NCBI GenBank assembly: GCA_001303665.1
Contig: LJUF01000114.1
Location: 1 to 13,150 of the forward strand
Source of the DNA: Phycisphaerae bacterium SM23_33
Lineage (GTDB): Bacteria; Planctomycetota; Phycisphaerae; SM23-33
DNA length: 13,150 nt
Reading direction: 5' to 3'
The translations under genes were made by a program, and so were the position numbers. This document shows positions 1 through 6,220 of the stretch, one piece after another. Every line of letters begins with the position of its first letter. Position 1 is the first letter of the stretch. The notes under the pieces are model-generated. The model did no database searches, was not told the origin of the DNA, and saw only the letters and a program-made list of their open reading frames with translations.

Positions 1-1163
1 ACAAGACCTATTCGGTGGCGTTCGGCCCGGAGGTCGCGCCGGTGGCGCGGGTGGGGGACGTGTTCGTGCTGGAGCTGTGGCACGGCCCCACGCTGGCGTT
101 CAAGGACATTGCCCTGCAACTGCTGGGCAACCTGTTCGAGTACATGCTGGCGCCGACCGGGGCCCGGCTGAACATCCTGGCCGCCACCAGCGGCGACACC
201 GGCAGCGCCGCCATCTACGGCGCCCGCGGCCGAAAGGGCATCCACATCTTCGTCATGCACCCGCACCAGCGGGTCTCACCGATCCAGCACCGGCAGATGA
301 CCACCGTGCTGGACGAGAACGTCCACAACCTGGCCGTCCGAGGCAGCTTCGACGACTGCCAGCGGATCATGAAGACGCTGGCGGCCGACCTGGACTTCAA
401 GCGCCGCTGCTCGCTGGGGGCCGTCAACAGCGTCAACTGGGCCCGCCTGCTGGCCCAGATCGTGTACTACTTCAAGGCCGCCTTCGACGTGCAGAAGGCC
501 ACCGGGGCCGCCGCCGTCCGCGTGGCCGTGCCCACCGGCAACTTCGGCGACATCCTCGCCGGCTGGTACGCCATGAAGATGGGCGCGCCGATCTCCCGGC
601 TCATCCTGGCCACCAACGAGAACGACATCCTGGCCCGCTTCTTCAACACCGGCGAGTACTCGCTGGGGCAGGTCTACCAGACGCTCTCGCCCTCCATGGA
701 CATCCAGGTCGCCAGCAACTTCGAGCGCTACCTGTACTACAGGCTGGGCCGCGACGCGCGGCGCCTGCGGGAAACGATGGAAGCCTTCGCCAAGACCGGC
801 CGCCTGCGCGTGCCGCCGGCCGGCGACGGCGCCGTGGACAACGACTTCGCCGCCGGGCGGGCGGACGAGGCCGACGTGCTCAGCACCATCGGCCGGTATT
901 GGAGCCAGCATGGATACCTTCTGGACCCGCACACGGCCGTGGGCGTGCACGTGGCCGAGAAGTTTGGCCCCGACGGCGAACCGGTGGTGTGCCTGGCCAC
1001 GGCGCACCCGGCGAAGTTCCCCGACGCCATCGAAAAGGCGACCGGCCGGGACATCGCCCATCACCCCGCCATCGACGCCCTGATGGAGCTGCCGACCCGC
1101 TGCGAAGTCCTGCCCAATGACACCGAGGCCGTGCGCACCTTCATTCTCAGGGCGGTCGGCTGA
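1..1163 (+). CDS. thrC: Threonine synthase, 5' end missing
   Basis: PLP enzyme that converts O-phospho-L-homoserine to L-threonine and phosphate in the cytoplasm, the last step of threonine synthesis. The reading frame (codons from position 3) is open to the window edge. The GTG at 15 is therefore probably an internal Val and not the start. The visible part begins just before the cofactor motif HGPTLAFKDIALQ, whose Lys (codon 102-104) forms the Schiff base. It is followed by the phosphate-binding SGDTGSAA and the NFGDILAG motif. The C terminus (HPAKFPDAIEKATG) is typical of the family and appears complete. In E. coli ThrC (428 aa) the lysine is near residue 107, so about 75 N-terminal residues lie outside the window. 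The next ORF begins 15 bases after the stop, behind a good Shine-Dalgarno site. The identity is clear from the motifs. Confidence 0.95.
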   Translation, partial: KTYSVAFGPEVAPVARVGDVFVLELWHGPTLAFKDIALQLLGNLFEYMLAPTGARLNILAATSGDTGSAAIYGARGRKGIHIFVMHPHQRVSPIQHRQMTTVLDENVHNLAVRGSFDDCQRIMKTLAADLDFKRRCSLGAVNSVNWARLLAQIVYYFKAAFDVQKATGAAAVRVAVPTGNFGDILAGWYAMKMGAPISRLILATNENDILARFFNTGEYSLGQVYQTLSPSMDIQVASNFERYLYYRLGRDARRLRETMEAFAKTGRLRVPPAGDGAVDNDFAAGRADEADVLSTIGRYWSQHGYLLDPHTAVGVHVAEKFGPDGEPVVCLATAHPAKFPDAIEKATGRDIAHHPAIDALMELPTRCEVLPNDTEAVRTFILRAVG

Positions 1164-1178
1164 TAAAGGAACCAGTCC

Positions 1179-1274
1179 GTGACGAAGCTGTCCATCACCG
1201 CGGCGGCCCCGCTCATTCCCACGGTCCAGGCCGTCGATGACATCGAACAGGTCTGCAAGGCCATCGAGGCATAA
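1179..1274 (+). CDS. Possible 31-codon small ORF or gene remnant after thrC
   Basis: A GTG start at 1179 is preceded by AAAGGA (1165-1170) at an 8-base spacing, a better ribosome site than several certain genes here have. The 31-residue product begins MTKLSITAAAPL and ends VDDIEQVCKAIEA before TAA. I do not recognise it. It has no signal peptide or membrane helix, and the second half looks like one amphipathic helix. It may be a real short gene co-transcribed with thrC. It may also be the surviving N terminus of a longer gene cut by arrival of the lower-GC HEPN/MNT pair, since base composition changes right after its stop. Chance is also possible at this length. Confidence 0.3.
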   Translation: MTKLSITAAAPLIPTVQAVDDIEQVCKAIEA

Positions 1275-1313
1275 TATCCTGGCATGGAACGTTTTGGTCC
1301 CGTGCCGTACAAT
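1270..1313 (+). promoter_or_regulatory. Possible promoter elements for the HEPN/MNT pair
   Basis: Two -10-like hexamers lie before the HEPN gene. CATAAT at 1270-1275 has 5 of 6 consensus bases but no convincing -35. TACAAT at 1308-1313 has a weak TGGAAC (1285-1290) at a 17-base spacing. The second would start transcription very close to the ribosome site at 1322. These AT-rich hexamers stand out from the GC-rich surroundings, but neither is a strong sigma-70 match and planctomycete promoters are poorly defined. Confidence 0.25.
1281..1306 (+). other. Inverted repeat / hairpin upstream of the HEPN gene
   Basis: The arms GGCATGGAAC (1281-1290) and GGTCCCGTGCC (1296-1306) pair over ten positions. 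Nine of these pair, including one G-T wobble, with one A/C mismatch at 1288/1299. The loop is six bases (1291-1296). No T run follows, so it is a poor intrinsic terminator. It sits between or across the promoter-like hexamers and directly before the ribosome site. That position would suit an operator for self-regulation of the toxin-antitoxin-type operon, or an mRNA structure. The pairing is visible in the sequence; the role is inferred. Confidence 0.4.
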
Positions 1314-1330
1314 CTCAATGCGGAGGTGTA

Positions 1331-1747
1331 ATGCCGCCGAGCAGAAACGCGGAAGGCGACGCCGTGGCCGGCAAACGACATGAGGAATGGCTGAAGCAGG
1401 CCGACTATGACATGGACACAGCTGAGTTCATGCTCGGTGGCGGCAGGTATTTCTATGCTGTGTTCATGTGCCACCTTGCTGCGGAAAAGGCCGTCAAGGG
1501 TCTATATCAGGCCAAACTGGGTAAGCCGGCGCCCAAGTCACACAACCTTGTTCTCCTGCTGAGCGGGATCGGGATCAAGCCGCCTGAAGGAATCGCGAAG
1601 TTCGTCGCGCGTCTTAACCAGGCCAGTGTCGCCACGCGTTATCCTGACAATATCGCGGCCCTTCAGGCCCGGTATGGAGCGGCGGTCACGAAGGCTATCG
1701 TGTCCGGGACCAAAGAGGCGCTGGAATGGATAAAGAAGCAGTTTTGA
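1331..1747 (+). CDS. HEPN-domain protein, partner of the adjacent nucleotidyltransferase
   Basis: A 138-residue HEPN protein, probably the HepT-like member of a two-gene HEPN/MNT (toxin-antitoxin-type) module. Family features are EEWLKQADYDMDTAEFML (about 18-35), the helix with AAEKAVKGLY (50-59), KSHNL (69-73) and ATRYPD (101-106). GGAGGT at 1322-1327, three bases before ATG 1331, supports the start, although the spacing is short. The RX4-6H motif that forms the ribonuclease site in well-studied HepT toxins is not evident: the nearest R/H pair is R39...H48, with eight residues between. RNase activity therefore cannot be assumed. The gene overlaps the nucleotidyltransferase gene by 22 bases. 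Its GC content is clearly lower (about 55% in a sampled line against about 70% in a sampled line of the next gene), which suggests transfer. The family is sure; a toxin role is inferred from pairing. Confidence 0.88.
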   Translation: MPPSRNAEGDAVAGKRHEEWLKQADYDMDTAEFMLGGGRYFYAVFMCHLAAEKAVKGLYQAKLGKPAPKSHNLVLLLSGIGIKPPEGIAKFVARLNQASVATRYPDNIAALQARYGAAVTKAIVSGTKEALEWIKKQF

Positions 1748-2046
1748 AGATCGCGCGAAGGTTTCAGCAAGCGCTTCTGGCAAGAGGCGTCAAGGCTTCG
1801 AAGATCATCCTTTATGGCTCCTACGCGAAGGGGGAGCATCACGAGGGCAGCGACATTGACCTGGTTGTCATCTCGAATGATTTTGCGGACAAGGATTACT
1901 GGCACCGGATCGACGTCCTTTCCGACGCCATCTACGAGCTGTGGGAGCCTATAGAAGCCGTAGCGATGACTCCCGAGGAATGGGAAAGAGGGGATTCGAT
2001 GATCGTGCAGTTGGCCAAAGACGGCGAGCTGCTGTATTCGGCATAA
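1726..2046 (+). CDS. MNT-type minimal nucleotidyltransferase (MntA-like)
   Basis: A 106-residue polymerase-beta-fold nucleotidyltransferase. The core motif is GSYAKGEHHEGSDIDLVV, with Gly31-Ser32 and the metal-binding Asp43 and Asp45. A plausible third carboxylate is Glu77 in EPIEAVAMTPEEW. In the MntA-HepT systems studied, MntA transfers AMP to a tyrosine of HepT and so neutralises it. That tyrosine belongs to the RX4HXY motif, which is not evident in this HEPN partner, so the modified residue, if any, must differ. ATG 1726 lies inside the end of the HEPN gene, so the pair is almost certainly translationally coupled. The gene shares the lower GC content of its partner. Family assignment is confident; antitoxin function is inferred from context. 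Confidence 0.88.
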   Translation: MDKEAVLKIARRFQQALLARGVKASKIILYGSYAKGEHHEGSDIDLVVISNDFADKDYWHRIDVLSDAIYELWEPIEAVAMTPEEWERGDSMIVQLAKDGELLYSA

Positions 2047-2057
2047 CCTGGGAGGAA

Positions 2058-2077
2058 GCCGGCGCAGCATGCGCGGC
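2058..2077 (+). other. GC-rich hairpin after the HEPN/MNT pair
   Basis: GCCG-CGCA (2058-2066, with G2062 bulged) pairs with TGCGCGGC (2070-2077) around a three-base loop, giving eight base pairs 11 bases after the nucleotidyltransferase stop. No T run follows, so any terminator role is uncertain. The hairpin holds the ATG at 2069 in its loop and stem, a reason to prefer the GTG at 2102 as start of the next gene. Confidence 0.3.
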
Positions 2078-2087
2078 TTCGCTGCAC

Positions 2088-2093
2088 GGGAGG
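2088..2093 (+). promoter_or_regulatory. Ribosome binding site that decides the 2102 start
   Basis: GGGAGG with an eight-base spacing to GTG 2102. It is the better placed of two GGGAGG copies (the other is 2050-2055) and favours the shorter membrane protein. Confidence 0.5.
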
Positions 2094-2101
2094 CCGGTCC
2101 G

Positions 2102-2851
2102 GTGAAACGATGGGCGCTGCTGGTCGTCGTCTTGTATGCCATCATCATCTCGGCCGCGCTGGGGGCGACGCTGATGGCGGCCTTCTGGCCGGTCGGGCTC
2201 AGCGAGGTGACCCAAATACTTGCCGGCCCATTCCAAGGCCAGGACGTCCTGTTGCCCCTCCGCATCATCCTGAGCGGAATCGCGCTCGTGATGGCACTGG
2301 CACAGGTGGGGCTGCTGGTCGTGCCGGTGCGGCTGGCCGCCGGCCGGCCGGTGACAACGCGGCACATCATCTGGCCGATACTGGCGGGGCTGTTCCTGGC
2401 GGCCGTGATGATTGCGGCGATGTGCCTGGCCGTGTGGGAGACCCTCGAGAACACACGCGGCCTCGACTCATGGTACTGGTGGGGAGCGTATTGCGCCGTC
2501 GGAGGGGTGTGGTTGGCGTGGGCGTTTCTGTTCGGCTTCTACACCGGCGCCCGGCCGCCCCAGACGTTCATGTCCCGGATGGTGAAGTTCCTGCTGGCCG
2601 GCAGCGTCCTGGAACTGCTGGTGGCCGTGCCCACCCACGTGCTGGCGCGGGTGCGGAACTATTGCTGCGCCGGCTTCCTGACGTTCTGGGGCCTGGCGGC
2701 GGGATTCTCGGTCATGCTGGTGGCCTTCGGCCCGGCCACCTTCATCCTGTTCGCACGGCGCTACGCCAGCCTCCAGCCGCGCCGCCCGCGGCCCCAACGA
2801 AAGGCCCTTGCCGACGACAAGGAGCAGCCTCTGACCGAGGCACCGAAGTAG
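2102..2851 (+). CDS. Six-helix membrane protein of unknown function
   Basis: A 249-residue integral membrane protein that I do not recognise. Six hydrophobic stretches are visible: about residues 4-25, 50-75, 88-112, 122-145, 160-180 and 190-215. A short charged, Pro/Arg-rich tail (RRPRPQRKALADDKEQ) is probably cytoplasmic. I chose GTG 2102 because GGGAGG at 2088-2093 lies eight bases before it and the protein then opens MKRWALLVVVLYAIII, a normal membrane N terminus. The in-frame ATG at 2069 adds 11 residues but sits in a hairpin, with GGGAGG (2050-2055) 13 bases away. GC content returns to the high background here, so it probably belongs to the host block and not to the HEPN/MNT unit. No catalytic or transport motif is seen. 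Confidence 0.75.
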   Translation: MKRWALLVVVLYAIIISAALGATLMAAFWPVGLSEVTQILAGPFQGQDVLLPLRIILSGIALVMALAQVGLLVVPVRLAAGRPVTTRHIIWPILAGLFLAAVMIAAMCLAVWETLENTRGLDSWYWWGAYCAVGGVWLAWAFLFGFYTGARPPQTFMSRMVKFLLAGSVLELLVAVPTHVLARVRNYCCAGFLTFWGLAAGFSVMLVAFGPATFILFARRYASLQPRRPRPQRKALADDKEQPLTEAPK

Positions 2852-2881
2852 CCGCCGCCGCAGGCCCTGCATCCGCGTTGA

Positions 2882-2919
2882 AATCCGTGCACGCCTGGCG
2901 CAATCTGTGTAATCTGTGT
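2882..2919 (+). repeat. Tandem AATCTGTGT repeat in the spacer before dapB
   Basis: AATCTGTGT occurs twice back to back (2902-2910 and 2911-2919), with a degenerate copy AATCCGTGC at 2882-2890. The A/T content and repetition differ from the coding sequence on both sides, in the 136-base spacer 2852-2987. From memory, similar strings recur between genes in some environmental planctomycete-type genomes, so it may be part of a dispersed element. That cannot be tested from one window. No promoter was recognised in the spacer. Confidence 0.55.
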
Positions 2920-2987
2920 CTCCCGTGGGTTGCTTGTCCGGCTGGTTACGTCCGCGGGGTTCGTCGCTTTGCTAAGGGGCACGAAAA

Positions 2988-3776
2988 ATGACGAAGATCG
3001 CGCTGACCGGAGCCGCCGGCCGGATGGGCCGGCGAATCGCCGCACTGGCCCTGGAAGACAAGCGCTTCCGGCTCGTCTCGGCCATGGAGATGCCCGGCCA
3101 CCAGGCCATGGGATCCGACGTCGGGACCCTCTGCGGCCGGGGGCCGGTCGGCCTGGCCGTCAGCGAAAACCTCCAGGGCGACCCGCAGGTCATCCTGGAC
3201 TTCTCCACGCCTGAAAGCACGCTGGCGTGGCTGGCGGCGGCACGCGAAAAGAAGATCGCCATGGTCATCGGCACGACCGGCCTGACGGAGTCGCAGTTGG
3301 CGGAGGTCGCCGACTCGGCCTCGGAGATCCCCATCGTCCAGGCCCCCAACATGTCCGTGGGCGTGAACCTGCTGTTCAAGATTGTCGGCGAGGTGGCCCA
3401 GGCCCTGGGCGAGGACTACGACATCGAGATCACCGAGGCCCATCACCGCTTCAAGAAGGACGCCCCCTCCGGCACGGCCCTGGGTCTGGCGCGGAGCGTC
3501 TGCCAGGCCACGGGAAGGGCGATGCCGGACGTGCTCGTCCACGGCCGCTCCGGCGCCTGCCCGCGCAAGCCGGGCGAGATCGGCATGCACGCCATCCGGC
3601 TGGGAGACACCGTGGGCGAGCACAGCGTCTGTTTCGGCAACCTGGGGGAGACGGTGACGCTTTCGCATTCGGCCCACACCCGCGACACCTTCGCCCGCGG
3701 TGCCCTGCGGGCGGCCGAATGGGTCGCCGGACGCAAAGCCGGGCTTTACACCATGCAGGACGTCCTGTTCGGATAG
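2988..3776 (+). CDS. dapB: 4-hydroxy-tetrahydrodipicolinate reductase
   Basis: DapB reduces 4-hydroxy-tetrahydrodipicolinate with NAD(P)H to tetrahydrodipicolinate, in the diaminopimelate/lysine pathway that supplies lysine and peptidoglycan precursors; cytoplasmic. At 262 residues it is close to E. coli DapB (273). Visible motifs are the nucleotide-binding GAAGRMG (8-14), DFSTPE (71-76), GTTGL (95-99) and APNMSVGVN (119-127), plus the family signature EAHHRFKKDAPSGTA (150-164). By alignment in mind, His152 and Lys156 correspond to the E. coli catalytic pair His159 and Lys163. AAGGGG at 2974-2979, eight bases before ATG 2988, supports the start. Neighbours are not lysine genes, and a spacer and a hairpin flank it, so it may be transcribed alone. 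Confidence 0.97.
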   Translation: MTKIALTGAAGRMGRRIAALALEDKRFRLVSAMEMPGHQAMGSDVGTLCGRGPVGLAVSENLQGDPQVILDFSTPESTLAWLAAAREKKIAMVIGTTGLTESQLAEVADSASEIPIVQAPNMSVGVNLLFKIVGEVAQALGEDYDIEITEAHHRFKKDAPSGTALGLARSVCQATGRAMPDVLVHGRSGACPRKPGEIGMHAIRLGDTVGEHSVCFGNLGETVTLSHSAHTRDTFARGALRAAEWVAGRKAGLYTMQDVLFG

Positions 3777-3801
3777 GGCAGCAAGGAACGTTCTCTCAAA
3801 G

Positions 3802-3823
3802 CCCGCGGACAGCTATCCGTGGG
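3802..3823 (+). terminator. Hairpin after dapB, possible terminator
   Basis: CCCGCGGA (3802-3809) pairs with TCCGTGGG (3816-3823) over eight bases with one G-T wobble and a six-base loop, 25 bases after the dapB stop. It lacks a T run, so it is not a textbook intrinsic terminator. It could mark the transcript end or protect it from exonucleases. Confidence 0.35.
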
Positions 3824-3867
3824 TGTTGGGCGCGGGGCGCGGGCAAACGGTAAGGACACCGCCGAGG

Positions 3868-5157
3868 ATGGGCGCGGCGCGGATCATTGCGGTCATGCTC
3901 ACCATCTGGTCTTCCGGCGCGGCCGGGCAGGCCCGGCCGGGCTCCGCGCCCTGGTCTTCCGGCGCGGCCGGGGAGACGCGGCCCGGGTCCGCGCCGGCGG
4001 CGCCGCCGAAGCCCAAGCCCGCCGTCGTCGTCATTCCCTTCAAGGTCGATTTTTCCGACACCGGCGGCACCGACGAGGACTACGGCCAGCGGGTGGCCTT
4101 CGCCATTGCCAAGAAGTGGCGGACGGGCCAGGGCTGGGACGTCGTCGACAGGTTCACCGTCGCCGAGGCCATGGGCAAGGCGAAGCTCACCCGCGGGGCC
4201 GGGGCGGACCGGGCCAAGCTCGCGGCCATGGTCCGTGGGGCGCTGGCCGCCGACGTGGTCGTGTTCGGCGAAGCCTCCGGGCCGGGGGCAGCGAAGACCC
4301 TTCGCGCCTGGGTCGTGGACTATCGAGATGCCGGCGGTCTCTGGCCGGGAAAGGTCGTCCTGGACAAGACGTACCAGATGACCTACTGGACCGACCTGCG
4401 CTTCGTGCTGGAGGACGCCGTCTCGGCCGTCACCGGCCAGGCGTTCACCCACCCCAGCGAGGACCTGGCCATCCTGGACCCGGCCAGCGTGGCGGCGTGG
4501 CAGAAAAACCCCAACCTGGTGCCGAACCCGAGCTTCAGCGAGGGCGCAGGCGGCCGGCTGGCGCGCTTGGAGGGCGTCATCGAGTCACACCGCTACAACC
4601 CGCCGTGGACGCCGACCACCGAGGCGCCCATCCAGCAGGGCCGGACGGAGATGATCCTGTGGTCGCCGGCCCCGGATGACCCCAACGCCAGGGTCGTGCA
4701 GATGGCCATGCCGGAAAGCGTGGCTGGCATGCACGGGCTGGCCTGCTACAGCGATTGGATCGAGGTGAAGGCCGGACATCGTTACCGCTGCGCCATCACC
4801 TACGCCAGCAGCGGGCCCACCTTCCTGCCGTTCGTCAAGGGCTACGCCCTGATCCAGACGCCCGGCGAGGAAGAGCCCCAGCGGCGCGAGGTGTATCGCC
4901 GCCAGTTCCCCAAGCTCAAGTCCACTCAGCGGGCGTGGAAGACCGCGGTGGTGGATTTCGTGCCGTCCGTCCTGGCCCCCAAGCAGGGGCACCGCCAACC
5001 CTATGACTTGAAGTGGGTCCGCCTGGACCTGTATTGTTATTGGCCTGCCGGCCGGGTGTGGGTCAGGGACGTAACGCTCAAGCTCGTGGAAAGCCCCGCC
5101 CCTGGCGGAAAGGTCCTCGACCCGATGACGCCCAGGCCGGCCGGGAGAAAAGAATGA
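3868..5157 (+). CDS. Exported protein with TolB/CsgG-like N-terminal domain
   Basis: A 429-residue predicted secreted or periplasmic protein. ATG 3868 is chosen because AAGGA lies at 3852-3856 and the product opens with a signal peptide (MGAARIIAVMLTIWSSGAAG, probable cleavage near GQA). A Pro/Ala linker follows. Residues about 50-165 (VVVIPFKVDF, WDVVDRF, AADVVVFGEA) resemble the alternating strand/helix pattern of CsgG/TolB-N/LpoB-type envelope domains. The C-terminal half starts NLVPNPSFSEGAGG and is rich in Trp, Tyr and short strands, reminiscent of a carbohydrate-binding-like beta sandwich. These domain readings are by pattern only. The leader and linker hold a 45-bp tandem duplication (3907-3996). 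The next gene starts 43 bases downstream, so the two are probably co-transcribed. Exact function is unknown. Confidence 0.72.
   Translation: MGAARIIAVMLTIWSSGAAGQARPGSAPWSSGAAGETRPGSAPAAPPKPKPAVVVIPFKVDFSDTGGTDEDYGQRVAFAIAKKWRTGQGWDVVDRFTVAEAMGKAKLTRGAGADRAKLAAMVRGALAADVVVFGEASGPGAAKTLRAWVVDYRDAGGLWPGKVVLDKTYQMTYWTDLRFVLEDAVSAVTGQAFTHPSEDLAILDPASVAAWQKNPNLVPNPSFSEGAGGRLARLEGVIESHRYNPPWTPTTEAPIQQGRTEMILWSPAPDDPNARVVQMAMPESVAGMHGLACYSDWIEVKAGHRYRCAITYASSGPTFLPFVKGYALIQTPGEEEPQRREVYRRQFPKLKSTQRAWKTAVVDFVPSVLAPKQGHRQPYDLKWVRLDLYCYWPAGRVWVRDVTLKLVESPAPGGKVLDPMTPRPAGRKE
3907..3996 (+). repeat. 45-bp in-frame tandem duplication in a signal peptide/linker
   Basis: Copy 1 (3907-3951) and copy 2 (3952-3996) match at 39 of 45 positions, and the first 21 bases are identical. 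Each encodes 15 residues: WSSGAAGQARPGSAP, then WSSGAAGETRPGSAP. The duplication overlaps the predicted signal-peptide cleavage region and preserves the frame. Confidence 0.9.
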
Positions 5158-5200
5158 TTCAGGGGCCTCGCCGGGGCGCGCGCAAGGGAAAGGAACCAGC

Positions 5201-6220
5201 ATGCGAAAATCGGTCTGGCCGACCGCCATCGCGGTCATCGTCATCCTTGTTCTGGCCCTGGGGTTCTACCTGGTTCACAGGGCGCGGCGCCCAAAGGATC
5301 CGGTTACCCGACTGGAGCGGCTGGTCCAGCCCCTTTCCCTGGTGCTGGCCAAGGATGCGAAGGGATATCAGCCCGCCCGGGCGGCGATCGTCATCGGTCC
5401 GCGATGGGCGGAATTGAAGATCCATAAGGGCGGCTGCGGTCACAGTGGCATAACCGGCGTCGACGTAGAGTTGTTCTTCCCCCCCGGAAGCCAGAAGGTG
5501 TACAACGTGCATCAGTCTTTCGCCGAGACGCTCAACCAGTCCCCGGAACTGGCCTCGGCGGTGTTTCAGCATCGCGACCTGAGGATGCGCTACGTGGCCC
5601 TCGGCATGGCCCGTCACCAGGCGGTGTTTGGCAGCTCCAGCTACATCAGGCCGGCCCTGGCGCCCCACGTGTTTGACGCAATGGGGACGATGGTGGAAAG
5701 TGGCGGCGACCCGCTCGTCTCCGCCGAGGTGTGCGATATCCTGTATAGGCTGAAGCGCTTCCGGCTGGACGTGTTCCGCGCCGCCATGGATCACCCTGCC
5801 ACGCACCTGAAGCATTCCGCCCTGCGTTACGCCCGCGGGCTGGTGGGCAGGCTGTCGGTCGAACAGCTCCGAGGCATTCTGGAGCCCGTGGTGGATCACC
5901 TCGACGACCGCGACGGCGTAACCCGCGGATACTGCTACCAGACCCTCGGCCCGACCGTGCGCGAGCTGGAATCAGAACTGGGGGGAGCGAAGACGCCCGA
6001 GGGCAACGCCTGGCCGGCCAAGACCATCAAGCTGCCGCCGCTGCCGATGCGATACGTGAACATCGCCACCATGGACTGGAACGAGGCGGTGGAAGTGAAG
6101 AAAAAGTGGAAGGCCTGGCTGGAATCGCTGCCGCCGGCCGAGACGGGGCGGGCCCCCGGTCAACCGGCCCCAGAGTCTCGGGTCGCCAACGGCAAAGCGG
6201 CGACCCCGGGAGCGAGATGA
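5201..6220 (+). CDS. Single-anchor envelope protein with HEAT-like helices, function unknown
   Basis: A 339-residue protein that I do not recognise as a named family. The N terminus, MRKSVWPTAIAVIVILVLAL, is a membrane anchor with a positive start, followed by VHRARRP. The bulk is therefore either periplasmic (signal-anchor) or, less likely, cytoplasmic. Residues about 125-255 are a run of helices with HEAT/ARM-like spacing (LRMRYVALGMARH, LVSAEVCDILYRLKRF, LKHSALRYARGLVGRL, DGVTRGYCYQTLG). The C terminus is Pro/Ala-rich and probably flexible. AAAGGA at 5189-5194, six bases before ATG 5201, supports the start. The gene ends in an ATGA overlap with the next gene and follows the exported TolB/CsgG-like protein by 43 bases, so these three genes look like one operon. 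Confidence 0.7.
   Translation: MRKSVWPTAIAVIVILVLALGFYLVHRARRPKDPVTRLERLVQPLSLVLAKDAKGYQPARAAIVIGPRWAELKIHKGGCGHSGITGVDVELFFPPGSQKVYNVHQSFAETLNQSPELASAVFQHRDLRMRYVALGMARHQAVFGSSSYIRPALAPHVFDAMGTMVESGGDPLVSAEVCDILYRLKRFRLDVFRAAMDHPATHLKHSALRYARGLVGRLSVEQLRGILEPVVDHLDDRDGVTRGYCYQTLGPTVRELESELGGAKTPEGNAWPAKTIKLPPLPMRYVNIATMDWNEAVEVKKKWKAWLESLPPAETGRAPGQPAPESRVANGKAATPGAR

Noticed and set aside
77..1120. Long alternative + frame inside threonine synthase and similar long antisense frames
   Set aside because: Arg/Gly/Pro/His-rich shadow translations with no motif; the threonine synthase frame has all family motifs.
3227..3853. 208-codon + frame overlapping dapB
   Set aside because: Low-complexity shadow of dapB in another frame.
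3700..3867. Upstream extension of the TolB/CsgG-like protein frame into dapB
   Set aside because: It would overlap the end of dapB and place the signal peptide in the interior. ATG 3868 gives a clean signal peptide with a ribosome site.
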